Shown: piece by piece, positions 36,034-46,170 of the stretch
How positions within the stretch are numbered: position 1 is the first letter of the stretch
Layout of the letters: the number at the start of each line of letters is the position of its first letter
Assembly: GCF_036013645.1 (NCBI RefSeq)
Contig: NZ_CP107869.1
Location: 3,782,001 to 3,846,000, forward strand
Source of the DNA: Streptomyces sp. NBC_00490
Lineage (GTDB): Bacteria > Actinomycetota > Actinomycetes > Streptomycetales > Streptomycetaceae
Direction: 5' to 3'
Length of the DNA: 64,000 nt
Notes under the pieces: generated by a model
Database searches by the model: none
The model's input: only the letters and a program-made list of their open reading frames with translations
Told to the model about the DNA's origin: nothing
Made by a program: the position numbers and the translations under genes

Positions 36034-36483
36034 CTACGCTTCCGCGCCCGCCGCGCCTGGGAACCGCCGCACATACCGCCGCTGCCACGGCGTCTCCACC
36101 GCCCGCCGGTCGTAGTGCGCCCGCACATATCCGACGGCCTCGTCCGCCGGTACGCCGTCCAGGACCGCGAGACAGGCCAGCGCCGTCCCCGTACGCCCGC
36201 GTCCGCCCCCGCAGGCGACCTCGACGCGTTCACCCGCCGCCCGCTCCCAGGCCTCGCTCAGCGCCGCGCGAGCGGCCTGCCGGTCCGCGGGGAGGCGGAA
36301 GTCGGGCCAGCGGATCCAGTGGAACTCCCAGGGGACCACGGGCGGTTGACGGCCCAGGAGGTAAAGGGCGTACGTGGGGGTCGGCGCCCCCGGTGCGAGC
36401 GGGTACCGCAGGCCACGGCCCCGCACCAGCCTGCCGGACGGCAGTCGCAGTACTCCCGCGGTGTTCTCGTCCCAGTTCTCCAC
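36034..36483 (-). CDS. protein-tyrosine-phosphatase-like protein
   Basis: A protein of 149 residues with a cysteine-phosphatase loop ACGGGRGRTGTA, that is C-x5-R, near residue 92, preceded by PWEFHWIRWPDFRLPAD (general-acid Asp candidate) and followed by LACLAVLDGVPADEAVGYVRAHYD. This matches the small protein-tyrosine phosphatase/dual-specificity group. The residue before the Cys is Ala rather than the usual His. Starts at GTG 36483 with no good ribosome-binding site, so the start is uncertain. Confidence 0.75.
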   Translation of the reverse strand: MENWDENTAGVLRLPSGRLVRGRGLRYPLAPGAPTPTYALYLLGRQPPVVPWEFHWIRWPDFRLPADRQAARAALSEAWERAAGERVEVACGGGRGRTGTALACLAVLDGVPADEAVGYVRAHYDRRAVETPWQRRYVRRFPGAAGAEA

Positions 36484-36584
36484 GGGTCCATTCGACCATC
36501 CGCGGCCGCCATCCGGGGAAGGAAGGGTGAGCGGGCCCCCGGCCTGGTACTTGTACCCGGGAACCACGAAGACAGGGAGCCCTG

Positions 36585-37520
36585 ATGACGATCCCCGCCC
36601 CGCTGACCGGTGTCGTCCCGCCCGTCTGCACGCCTCTGACACCGTCCCGCGAGGTGGACGTCCCGTCGCTGCTCCGGCTGGTCGACCATCTGGTGCGGAG
36701 CGGGGTGCACGGGCTGTTCGTGCTCGGTACGTCCTCGGAGGCGGCGTATCTGACGGACGCGCAGCGCCGATTGGTGGTGGAGACGGTGACGGGCCATGTG
36801 GGCGGCCAGCTCCCGGTGCTGGCGGGCGCGATCGACATGACGACACCGCGGGTCCTGGACCACGTGGCTTCCGTGGCGGCGGCGGGGGCCGACGCGGTGG
36901 TCGTGATCTCGCCGTTCTACACGAGTACGCACCCCGCGGAGATCGCCCGCCACTACCGCCTGGTGGCCGCCGCGAGCCCGGTGCCCGTCCTGGCCTACGA
37001 CCTCCCGGGTGCCGTCCACAGCAAGCTCCCCGCGGAGTTGGTGCTGTCGCTCGCGGCCGAGGGAGTGCTGGCGGGTCTCAAGGACTCCAGCGGGGACCTG
37101 GGGGCGTTCCGCGAGGTCGTCGTCGGGGCCAGGACCCGGGGTGACATCGACGGCTTCAGCGTGCTGACGGGTTCCGAGCTGTTCGTGGACGCGGCACTGG
37201 CGGCGGGGGCGGACGGGGCGGTACCGGGCCTCGCGAACGTCGACCCGGAGGGCTATGTGCGGCTGGACCGGCTGTGCAGGGTGGGCGACTGGGAGCGGGC
37301 CCGGGTGGAGCAGGAGCGGCTGTGTGCGCTGTTCGGGATGGTGAAGGCGGGGGATGCGGCGCGGATGGGCGCGAGTTCGGCGGCGCTGGGGGCGTTCAAG
37401 GCGGCCCTGTATCTGCGGGGGGTCATCGCGTGCCCGGTGACCGCTGAGCCCCAGGTCCCGTTGTCGCAGCGGGAGATCGAGGGGGTGGGGAAGTTCCTGG
37501 CGGCAGCGGGGTTGCTGTGA
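36585..37520 (+). CDS. DapA-family (N-acetylneuraminate lyase class) aldolase
   Basis: A class I aldolase barrel of 311 residues. The Schiff-base Lys is in GLKDSSGD (near residue 164) and the Tyr in ISPFYTSTHP (near 133). The substrate loop reads GTSSEAAYLT rather than the GTTGE of true dihydrodipicolinate synthase, and no lysine-biosynthesis gene is nearby, so it is more likely a lyase for a sugar acid or hydroxyproline-derived keto acid. AGGGAG lies 5 bases before the ATG. It stands alone between a convergent response regulator and a divergent phosphatase. Confidence 0.87.
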   Translation: MTIPAPLTGVVPPVCTPLTPSREVDVPSLLRLVDHLVRSGVHGLFVLGTSSEAAYLTDAQRRLVVETVTGHVGGQLPVLAGAIDMTTPRVLDHVASVAAAGADAVVVISPFYTSTHPAEIARHYRLVAAASPVPVLAYDLPGAVHSKLPAELVLSLAAEGVLAGLKDSSGDLGAFREVVVGARTRGDIDGFSVLTGSELFVDAALAAGADGAVPGLANVDPEGYVRLDRLCRVGDWERARVEQERLCALFGMVKAGDAARMGASSAALGAFKAALYLRGVIACPVTAEPQVPLSQREIEGVGKFLAAAGLL

Positions 37521-37535
37521 GGGGTCGCCTTGCGG

Positions 37536-38216
37536 CTAGCCCTCGCGCACAGTCCCCGGCGTGACCATCCCCGACTCGTACGCCACGATCACCAACTGCG
37601 CCCGGTCACGCGCCCCCAGCTTCCCCATGATCCGGCTGACATGGGTCTTCGCGGTCAGCGGACTCAGCCCCAACGCCTCGGCGATCTCGGCGTTGTTGAG
37701 CCCCCGCCCGACCAGCACGAGCACCTCACGCTCCCGTTCCGACAAGCACTCCGGACCACTCGAGAGCGCCGGCGCGGTCGCCGGTGTCTGGCTCAGCAGG
37801 CGGGTGATCAGGCGCGCCGTCGGGCCCGGTGACAACAGCGACTCCCCCGCCGTCACCGTACGGATCGCGGCCAGCAGCTCCGCCGGTCTGGTGTCCTTCA
37901 CCAGGAAACCCGAGGCGCCCGCACGCAACGCCTCGATGATGTACTCGTCGGTGTCGTACGTCGTCAGGACCAGCACCTTCACCCCGGCCAGTGCCTCGTC
38001 CGCCGCGATCAGCCGGGTCGCCTCGATGCCGTCGAGGTCGGGCATCCGGATGTCCATGACGACGAGGTCGGGCCGGGCCCGTCGCGCCAGGTCCACCGCC
38101 TCCCGGCCGGTCGCCGCCTCCCCCACCACCTCCATGTCCCGTGCCGACTCGACGAGCATCGCGAACGCGGCCCGTACGAGGGTCTGGTCGTCAGCGAGCA
38201 GCACGCGGATCGTCAT
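37536..38216 (-). CDS. NarL/LuxR-type response regulator
   Basis: A two-component regulator of 226 residues. The receiver domain has acidic residues in LLADDQTLVR, the phosphoacceptor Asp in DLVVMDIRMPD (near 54), Thr in VLVLTTYD and Lys in FLVKDTRP. The C-terminal LuxR helix-turn-helix is LSEREREVLVLVGRGLNNAE then IAEALGLSPLTAKTHVSRI. Its start overlaps the histidine kinase stop as ATGA. Confidence 0.95.
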   Translation of the reverse strand: MTIRVLLADDQTLVRAAFAMLVESARDMEVVGEAATGREAVDLARRARPDLVVMDIRMPDLDGIEATRLIAADEALAGVKVLVLTTYDTDEYIIEALRAGASGFLVKDTRPAELLAAIRTVTAGESLLSPGPTARLITRLLSQTPATAPALSSGPECLSEREREVLVLVGRGLNNAEIAEALGLSPLTAKTHVSRIMGKLGARDRAQLVIVAYESGMVTPGTVREG

Positions 38217-39427
38217 CCCGTCCCTTCCTCCACAGCCGTCGTCAACGGCAGTACGGCCGTCACCTCGAAGCCGCCTCCCGCCCGCGGCCCCGCGTCGAGT
38301 GTGCCACCCACGCTGCGGGCCCTCTCGCGCATGCCGATCAGCCCGAAACCGGGACTGCCGGCATCGGCCCCCGGCCCCGTCCCCTCGTCGGCGACCGACA
38401 CCCGCAGGGCGCCCCGCTCCTCGTACAACGAGACGCGGACGGCCGGCTCGGGCCCCGCGTGCCGGACCGCGTTCGTCAGCGCCTCCTGGACGATCCGGTA
38501 CGCCGCGGCGCCGACGGCGGGCGGCGCCTGCCGTACCCGTACCGTCTGCTCCACCCGCGCGCCCGCCAGGCGGGCCGCCTCCACCAGGTCGGACAGGCCG
38601 TCGAGGCCGGGCAGCGGGCCGCGGTTGTCGGCCTTGACGTCCTGTTCGCGCAGCACCTCCAGCGTCGTACGCAGCTCTCCGCGCGCCGAACGACAGGTCT
38701 CCGCGATGTCCTCCAACGCCTTGGCGACCGTCTCGCGGTCGAGGCGTTCGGGGTCCGTGGAGAGCACGTGCGCGGCCACCGAGGTCTGCACGCCGATCAG
38801 GGTGATGCTGTGGGCGAGCAGGTCGTGCAGGTCCCGGGCGATCCGCAGACGCTCCTCCGCCACCCGGCGCCGGGCCTCCTCCTCGCGGGTGCGTTCGGCG
38901 CGTTCGGCGCGTTCGACGATGGCTCCGACATAGCTGCGGTGGACGCGGACCGCTTCACCGGTGATCGCGGTCGCCAGGATCCAGCCGGAGATGCGCAGCA
39001 GCTCTACGCCCCGTTCCGGATTGATCAGGAGGAGCATGATCACGCTCAGGCCGACCAGACTCGGCACCACGATCAGGGTCCGGCGCCGCGGTCCGGCCAC
39101 CGCGAGGGCGTAGATGGCGACCATCGTCACCGCGATCAGCCCGGAGTGGGCGTTGTCCAGGGCGTGATAGGTGCCCTCGACGACGATGAGCGCGACGAGC
39201 GTGCCCATCGGATAGTGCCGCCGCCAGGCGAGCGTCAGCGCCGAGAGAGCGAACAGGATCCAACCGACGACGCCCGGTGTGTGCGCGTTGTCGCCCTGCG
39301 CCACGAACGCCAGCGGCACCGACGCCAGCCCGACCCCCACCGCGAACAGCCAGTCGCGCCGGGCGGGCCGGACGAGCCGCCTGCCGGGGCGGGCGCGTTG
39401 CTCCTTGGTGGTCACCACGTGCTCCAT
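38213..39427 (-). CDS. sensor histidine kinase, NarX/DesK-like
   Basis: A membrane kinase of 404 residues. The first 170 residues hold about five or six hydrophobic segments with short loops, so it probably senses the membrane itself. The HisKA_3 domain has the phospho-His in ERLRIARDLHDLLAHSITLI. The ATPase domain has N box EALTNAVRHAG and G boxes VADEGTGPGADAG and GFGLIGMRERARSVGG. It is coupled to the response regulator by ATGA and follows the MMPL gene by 72 bases. Confidence 0.94.
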   Translation of the reverse strand: MEHVVTTKEQRARPGRRLVRPARRDWLFAVGVGLASVPLAFVAQGDNAHTPGVVGWILFALSALTLAWRRHYPMGTLVALIVVEGTYHALDNAHSGLIAVTMVAIYALAVAGPRRRTLIVVPSLVGLSVIMLLLINPERGVELLRISGWILATAITGEAVRVHRSYVGAIVERAERAERTREEEARRRVAEERLRIARDLHDLLAHSITLIGVQTSVAAHVLSTDPERLDRETVAKALEDIAETCRSARGELRTTLEVLREQDVKADNRGPLPGLDGLSDLVEAARLAGARVEQTVRVRQAPPAVGAAAYRIVQEALTNAVRHAGPEPAVRVSLYEERGALRVSVADEGTGPGADAGSPGFGLIGMRERARSVGGTLDAGPRAGGGFEVTAVLPLTTAVEEGTG

Positions 39428-39499
39428 CCTCGCCGATCCGGCCCGGGGCCGGACCCCCGTGCGTGAGCCCGGAGGTCCGGCCGGCTGTGCGCGTGCGGT

Positions 39500-41587
39500 T
39501 CAGCGCATCCCCGCGGGCTCCGCGACCGGCTCGGGCGACTCGCCGCCCACTGCCGGTTGCTTCGACAGCGCGCCCGGCCACCACACCTTGCGGCGCAGCG
39601 CCACGCTCGCGCTGGTGACCAGATAGGTGCGGACCAGGAAGGTGTCCAGCAGCACGCCGACCGCGATGACGAAGCCCAGTTCCACCAGCTGCAGCATCGG
39701 CATGCTGGTCAGCACCGCGAACGTCGCCGCCAGGACCAGGCCCGCCGAGGCGATGACCCCGCCCGTCGTGCGCAGCGCGATCAGCGCGGCCTGCGCCGGT
39801 TCGGTGCCCTTCAGGGACTCCTCGCGCATGCGGTGCATCAGGAAGATGCCGTAGTCGACGCCCAGGGCGACCAGGAACACGAAGGACAGCAGGCCGAGCC
39901 CCGGGTCCGTGCCCTCGAAGCCGAAGACCGGGCCGAAGACCAGTCCGCCGATGCCGAGCGCCGCGCCCCACACCGCGACCACGGCCACCACCAGGATCAG
40001 CGGCGCGACGACCGACCGCAGCAGGGCCATCAGGATCAGCAGCACGGAGGCGAGGACGAGCGGTACGACGACCAGCCGGTCCCGGGCGTTGGTGTCCTTC
40101 ATGTCGAGCTGCTGGGCGCTGGGTCCGCCGACGTAGGAGCCGTCGAGGCGGTCGCGCAGCTCCTTGATGGTGGCGGTCTCCCCCGCCGACTGGGGTGCGG
40201 AGCCGGCGATGACGGAGAGCTCCGTCCAGCCGTTCCCGCTGCGGCCGCGGGTCGCGCTGTCGACGCCCGGGGTGTCCCGGGCCTCGGCCAGGGCGGCGTC
40301 GGCGCGGTCGGTGGGGGCGATGACGGAGATCGGCTGGGTGCCGCGCTCGGGATAGGCCTTCCCCAGGGTCTCCAGGGCGGCGACCGCCTCGGGCTTGCTG
40401 GTGAAGGAGTCCTCCTGCTTGAGGCTGCCGGGGAGGTTCAGTGCCCCGAGCGCCAGCGTGCCGAGCAGTACCGCGCCGCCCGCGAGGACCGTCAGCGGCC
40501 GGCGTCCGGCGGAGCTGCCCATCGCGGCGAACAGCGACCGGCGGACCTTGGGCGTGCTGCCGTAGCGGGGCACCAGCGGCCAGAAGACGCGGCGGCCGAG
40601 CAGGACGAGGATCGCGGGCAGCAGGGTCATCATGGCGGCCAGCGCGCACAGGATGCCGACCGTGCCCAGCGGGCCCATGCCGCGGCTGGAGTTGAGATCG
40701 GCGGCGAGGAGGCAGAACAGACCCGCGGCGACCGTCCCGGAGGAGGCCAGCACCGCCGGTCCGCAGCCCTTCAGCGCGGCGGCCATCGCGTCGTAGGGCC
40801 GCTCGACGCGTCGCAGCTCCTCGCGGTACCGGGAGACGAGCAGCAGGGCGTAGTCGGTGCCCGCGCCGAAGACGAGGATGGTCATGATGCCGGAGCTCTG
40901 GCCGGAGACCGACGTCCCGAACCCCTGGTTCAGCCCGTAGGCGACCCCCATGGACAGATAGTCGGCCATGCCCGCGACGGCGAGCGGCACCAGCCACAGG
41001 AACGGGCTGCGGTAGATGAGGATCAGCAGCAGCGCCACGACGGCGGCGGTGGTGTAGAGCAGGGGCCCGTCGAGCGAGTTGTAGACCTCGCCGGCGTCCG
41101 TCGCGAGCGCGCCCTCGCCGCCGACGTCGACGCTCAGCCCGTCCTCGCCCTGGGCGATGTCCCTTACGTCGCCGACGAGTTGGTCGCGCTTCTCCTCGTC
41201 CGTGCCGGGCTCGGTGCTGGCCACCGGGTACATCAGGGTGGTGCCGTCCTTGGACGGGACGCCCTCCGGCCGCACAGTGAGTGGGTGCGCGCTCGCGATC
41301 TCGCCGATCTGGTCGGCGGCCGTCGCCCGGTCCGCCGCGGTCAGTCCGCCGTCGCGGTGGTAGACGACGACCATCCGGGTCGTCTCGCCGCCCGGCAACC
41401 GGTCCTGGATCTTGGCGACCTGGGTGGAGTCGGCGCTCGCCGGGAGATAGTCGACGGCCCGGTCGCGCTGCACGTCCGCGAGCTTCGACGCGAACGGCGA
41501 GGTGAGCGCCAGCACGGCGATCCACAGCCCGAGCACGAGCCAGGGCACGGCACGGCGTCCCCGGACGGTTGTCGTTGCGGCCCCCAT
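39500..41587 (-). CDS. MMPL family RND transporter
   Basis: A protein of 695 residues with about 12 membrane helices in two halves, each with a large extracytoplasmic loop. It includes VVALLLILIYRSPFLWLVPLA and the MMPL region GTDYALLLVSRYREELRR in the first half, and GVDYGIFLMHRMREESLKG in the second, which carry the conserved D-Y pairs of the proton relay. Such transporters export lipids or hydrophobic compounds. GGGGAGG lies before the ATG. It is first in an operon with the histidine kinase and response regulator, so the two-component system probably controls it in response to envelope stress (inference). Confidence 0.93.
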   Translation of the reverse strand: MGAATTTVRGRRAVPWLVLGLWIAVLALTSPFASKLADVQRDRAVDYLPASADSTQVAKIQDRLPGGETTRMVVVYHRDGGLTAADRATAADQIGEIASAHPLTVRPEGVPSKDGTTLMYPVASTEPGTDEEKRDQLVGDVRDIAQGEDGLSVDVGGEGALATDAGEVYNSLDGPLLYTTAAVVALLLILIYRSPFLWLVPLAVAGMADYLSMGVAYGLNQGFGTSVSGQSSGIMTILVFGAGTDYALLLVSRYREELRRVERPYDAMAAALKGCGPAVLASSGTVAAGLFCLLAADLNSSRGMGPLGTVGILCALAAMMTLLPAILVLLGRRVFWPLVPRYGSTPKVRRSLFAAMGSSAGRRPLTVLAGGAVLLGTLALGALNLPGSLKQEDSFTSKPEAVAALETLGKAYPERGTQPISVIAPTDRADAALAEARDTPGVDSATRGRSGNGWTELSVIAGSAPQSAGETATIKELRDRLDGSYVGGPSAQQLDMKDTNARDRLVVVPLVLASVLLILMALLRSVVAPLILVVAVVAVWGAALGIGGLVFGPVFGFEGTDPGLGLLSFVFLVALGVDYGIFLMHRMREESLKGTEPAQAALIALRTTGGVIASAGLVLAATFAVLTSMPMLQLVELGFVIAVGVLLDTFLVRTYLVTSASVALRRKVWWPGALSKQPAVGGESPEPVAEPAGMR

Positions 41588-41762
41588 GAGTCGGGCCTCC
41601 CCTCGGTCGGATGTCTGGTTCGGTTCCAGACTCCCGGCGGCCGGGGGCCGATTCGTCGGGCGGCAGGGCGAGTTGGGGGTTACTGCGCAGGGCGTCCTTC
41701 AGGTCCCGTTACTCCCTGGGGAGTAGCGGCGGTGGTACGACGGCGGCGGCACCGCCCGCCTG

Positions 41763-42458
41763 CTACGACGGGGTGCGCGCCGCCGCCAGCAGCCGCGTCA
41801 CGTCGTCCGCGCAGATGGTGAGCGCGGCGCCGACCGTAGCGAGGGCGTCCCGCTCCGCGGGGGTGTAGGGCCCGTCGGCGAGGGCGATCCGTGCGCCCTG
41901 GAGGAGGACCGACTCACGGCCGGCGGGGGCGAGGTGCGGGGCCAGCGGGTCCAGCGCCTCGTGGAGCTCTATGGCCAGGCCTGCCCCGCAGGGCTCGCCG
42001 AAGACCCGTCCGGTGTCCGCGGCCAGCGCCTCGACCAGCGCCCCGAGCTGGTCCTCCGTGCAGTCGTCGAAGCCGGCGGCACGGACCGTGCAGGCGGCGG
42101 CCTCCAGCGCCGTACGGGAGCAGGTGCCGCCCGCGGCGAGCACCGCGAGGGCGACGGTGTGGACGGCGTCGCGGAGCATCGCGGAGAAGCGGGTGGTGGT
42201 CGGGTGGTCGAGGACGTCGGTGCCGAAGTGGCGCTTGCAGGCGGCGCACTCCACGACCGGACCGGTCTCGCCGCGCGGCAGCACGGGCATGCCGAGGAGG
42301 GTGAAGCGGCGCCTGCCGGTCAGCCGCTGGTAGTTGCGGTCGCCGCCGCAGCCGGGGCAGAAGAACTCCCCGTCGCCCACGGGCGTCCACGCGGTGCGGG
42401 TGCCCAGCAGGCGCGCAGCCCTGACGGCCTGGCCGTTTCGTCCCCGTCCTGGCAGCAC
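41763..42458 (-). CDS. zinc-ribbon TerB-like protein
   Basis: A protein of 231 residues. The N-terminal part has a zinc-ribbon arrangement, FFCPGCGGDRNYQ and CAACKRHFGTD. The rest is helical and resembles the TerB tellurite-resistance fold, ending with IALADGPYTPAERDALATVG, where the D-G-x-x-x-x-x-E pattern of TerB is visible. The GTG at 42458 is chosen because GGAGG lies 6 bases upstream. TerB-like proteins sit at the inner membrane in metal and phage resistance systems, but no ter partners are nearby. Confidence 0.78.
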   Translation of the reverse strand: MLPGRGRNGQAVRAARLLGTRTAWTPVGDGEFFCPGCGGDRNYQRLTGRRRFTLLGMPVLPRGETGPVVECAACKRHFGTDVLDHPTTTRFSAMLRDAVHTVALAVLAAGGTCSRTALEAAACTVRAAGFDDCTEDQLGALVEALAADTGRVFGEPCGAGLAIELHEALDPLAPHLAPAGRESVLLQGARIALADGPYTPAERDALATVGAALTICADDVTRLLAAARTPS

Positions 42459-42588
42459 GTCGCACCTCCGCGTAACGGCACGGCAACATCGCCGTGCTGG
42501 CGTGATGTTAGCCACATCACGCACCCGGAGTCAGCACCCCCGACGAGACCTCTCCGTGACCTGCACAGGTCGATGGCCGAAAACAGAG

Positions 42589-42623
42589 GTGCCCCGCTCA
42601 CCGAGAAACGGCGAGCGGGGCAC
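42589..42623. terminator. 11-bp hairpin downstream of leuA
   Basis: GTGCCCCGCTC and GAGCGGGGCAC, separated by 13 bases, about 75 bases after the leuA stop. Fits an intrinsic terminator for leuA. Confidence 0.7.
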
Positions 42624-42663
42624 ACCTCAGGGGCGCGGGGAACTGCGCGACCAGCCACGACGG
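42624..42663 (-). repeat. dispersed repeat family 2, copy 3 (inverted)
   Basis: Reverse complement of the 12062 copy: GGGGCGCGGGGAACTGCGCG followed by ACCAGCCACGAC. It adjoins the leuA terminator hairpin. Confidence 0.6.
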
Positions 42664-42699
42664 CGCCGCAGCCGAAGCGCGACCCCGCGCGGCACCTCC

Positions 42700-44549
<1,850 letters not shown>

Positions 44550-44728
44550 GATGCGAAGCATGTTATCCGAGCCGCGGTCCGTGCGGGGCGCTGTATCAGT
44601 ATGCGGGACCCGGGGGATCAACGGGACAAAACGTGCGCCATACCACTCGGTGACGGCGACCCGGGCTCCTTATCCGCACATTTCACCAATCATGGTTGCG
44701 AGTAGTGACAGCGGCATAACACAGTGCA

Positions 44729-45811
44729 ATGGTGCCGGGCATGACGACCCACGGGGGCTCTGAGCCCGTCTTCTGCACCGTCGTACCACCGCATGTCCTC
44801 GACAAGCTCGCCCAGGCCGAGGACCCCGCGCTCGCTGGTCCCGCCCGCAGGACCCTGGAACGCGACGCCTTCGAGCGCACCCACCGCCGGCTGACCACGG
44901 TCGTCGGCGCTCCCTCCATCGCCGCGCCGTCCGGCGCCGAGCCCGGCAAGCCGTACCGCACCGTCTACGACGCCCGGCACCGCACCGACCTGCCCGGCAA
45001 GAAGGTCCGCACCGAGGGCTCGGAGCCCGGCAAGGACGCCACGGTCAACCGCGCTTACGCCGGTCTCGGAGCCACCTTCGAGCTGTTCCTGGCGGCGTAC
45101 CAGCGCGACTCCATCGACGGAGGCGGCCTCCCGCTGGACGCCACCGTCCACTACGAGGAGAACTACAACAACGCCTTCTGGAACGGCGAGCAGATGGTGT
45201 TCGGCGACGGCGACGGCGAGATCTTCCTCGACTTCACCATCCCGATCGACGTCATCGGCCACGAACTCACCCACGGCGTCACGCAGTACACGGCCAACCT
45301 CACCTACTTCGGCCAGCCCGGCGCCCTCAACGAGTCGATGTCCGACGTCTTCGGCTCCCTCATCAAGCAGCACACCCTCGGCCAGACCGCCGCCGAGGCC
45401 GACTGGCTCATCGGCGCGGGCCTGCTCGCCCCGCGCGTCACCGGCTCCGCCCTGCGCTCCATGAAGGCCCCGGGCACGGCGTACGACGACGACGTCCTCG
45501 GCAAGGACCCGCAGCCCGCGACCATGGACGACTTCGTCCGCACCGGCCGTGACAACGGCGGCGTCCACATCAACTCCGGCATCCCCAACCACGCCTTCTA
45601 CCTCGCCGCCACCACCCTCGGCGGCCACGCCTGGGAGCGGGCCGGACAGATCTGGTACGACGTCCTGACCGGCGGCCGGCTGAAGAAGGACGCCCTCTTC
45701 ACGGACTTCGCCGCCCTGACGGTCGAGGCGGCCAAGGACCGCTACAAGGACGGCGAGGAGCTCCAGGCCGTCCTGAAGGCGTGGGAGCAGGTCGGGGTGC
45801 GCACGGCGTAG
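44729..45811 (+). CDS. protealysin-like M4 metallopeptidase
   Basis: A thermolysin-family zinc protease of 360 residues without a signal peptide. It has the short protealysin-type propeptide, with FCTVVPPHVLDKLAQ near the N-terminus. The catalytic domain has NNAFWNGEQMVFGDGDG, the zinc motif IGHELTHGVTQ, GALNESMSDVFG with the third zinc ligand Glu, and the active-site His in NGGVHINSGIPNHAFY. The start may be 44729 or 44741 (MTTHGGSEPVF); neither has a clear ribosome-binding site. The next gene, 20 bases downstream, encodes an emfourin-like partner, as in known protealysin loci. Confidence 0.92.
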   Translation: MVPGMTTHGGSEPVFCTVVPPHVLDKLAQAEDPALAGPARRTLERDAFERTHRRLTTVVGAPSIAAPSGAEPGKPYRTVYDARHRTDLPGKKVRTEGSEPGKDATVNRAYAGLGATFELFLAAYQRDSIDGGGLPLDATVHYEENYNNAFWNGEQMVFGDGDGEIFLDFTIPIDVIGHELTHGVTQYTANLTYFGQPGALNESMSDVFGSLIKQHTLGQTAAEADWLIGAGLLAPRVTGSALRSMKAPGTAYDDDVLGKDPQPATMDDFVRTGRDNGGVHINSGIPNHAFYLAATTLGGHAWERAGQIWYDVLTGGRLKKDALFTDFAALTVEAAKDRYKDGEELQAVLKAWEQVGVRTA

Positions 45812-45831
45812 TTCCGTACTAGACACGTCCC

Positions 45832-46098
45832 ATGCGTATTCGAGTGCGACGTACCGGTGGATTCGCGGGGATCGAGCGTCATGCCGAGGTGGACACCTCG
45901 GGCCGGCCCGACGCCCACGAGTGGCACGCCCTGGCCGAGAAGGCGCTCGCCTCCGGCCGGGGCACACCGCCCATCGGGGTGCCCGACGGTTTCGCCTACG
46001 AGATCACCGTGGACGGCAGGACGGTGTACGCCGCCGACCCACGGCTGACCGAGGAGCAGCGCGAGCTGATCTCACGGGTCCTGAAGGAAGGGGCCTGA
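45832..46098 (+). CDS. emfourin-like protealysin inhibitor
   Basis: A protein of 88 residues starting MRIRVRRTGGFAGIERHAEV, followed by DAHEWHALAEKAL and GFAYEITVDGRTV. The gene directly follows an M4 protealysin-like protease gene. This pairing and the sequence pattern match the emfourin family, described as slow tight-binding inhibitors of protealysin. No signal peptide, so both partners are predicted to be cytoplasmic. Identification rests on family pattern and context. Confidence 0.82.
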   Translation: MRIRVRRTGGFAGIERHAEVDTSGRPDAHEWHALAEKALASGRGTPPIGVPDGFAYEITVDGRTVYAADPRLTEEQRELISRVLKEGA

Positions 46099-46170
46099 CG
46101 GGAGGCTCGTAACCGCTTCTTCACGCCTGCCCGTTGACTTCCGTTACCAGCGGTACGGATGATCCGGCGC

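Noticed and set aside
41763..42458. Tellurite-resistance operon
   Set aside because: Only a TerB-like protein is present; no terC, terD or related genes lie nearby.
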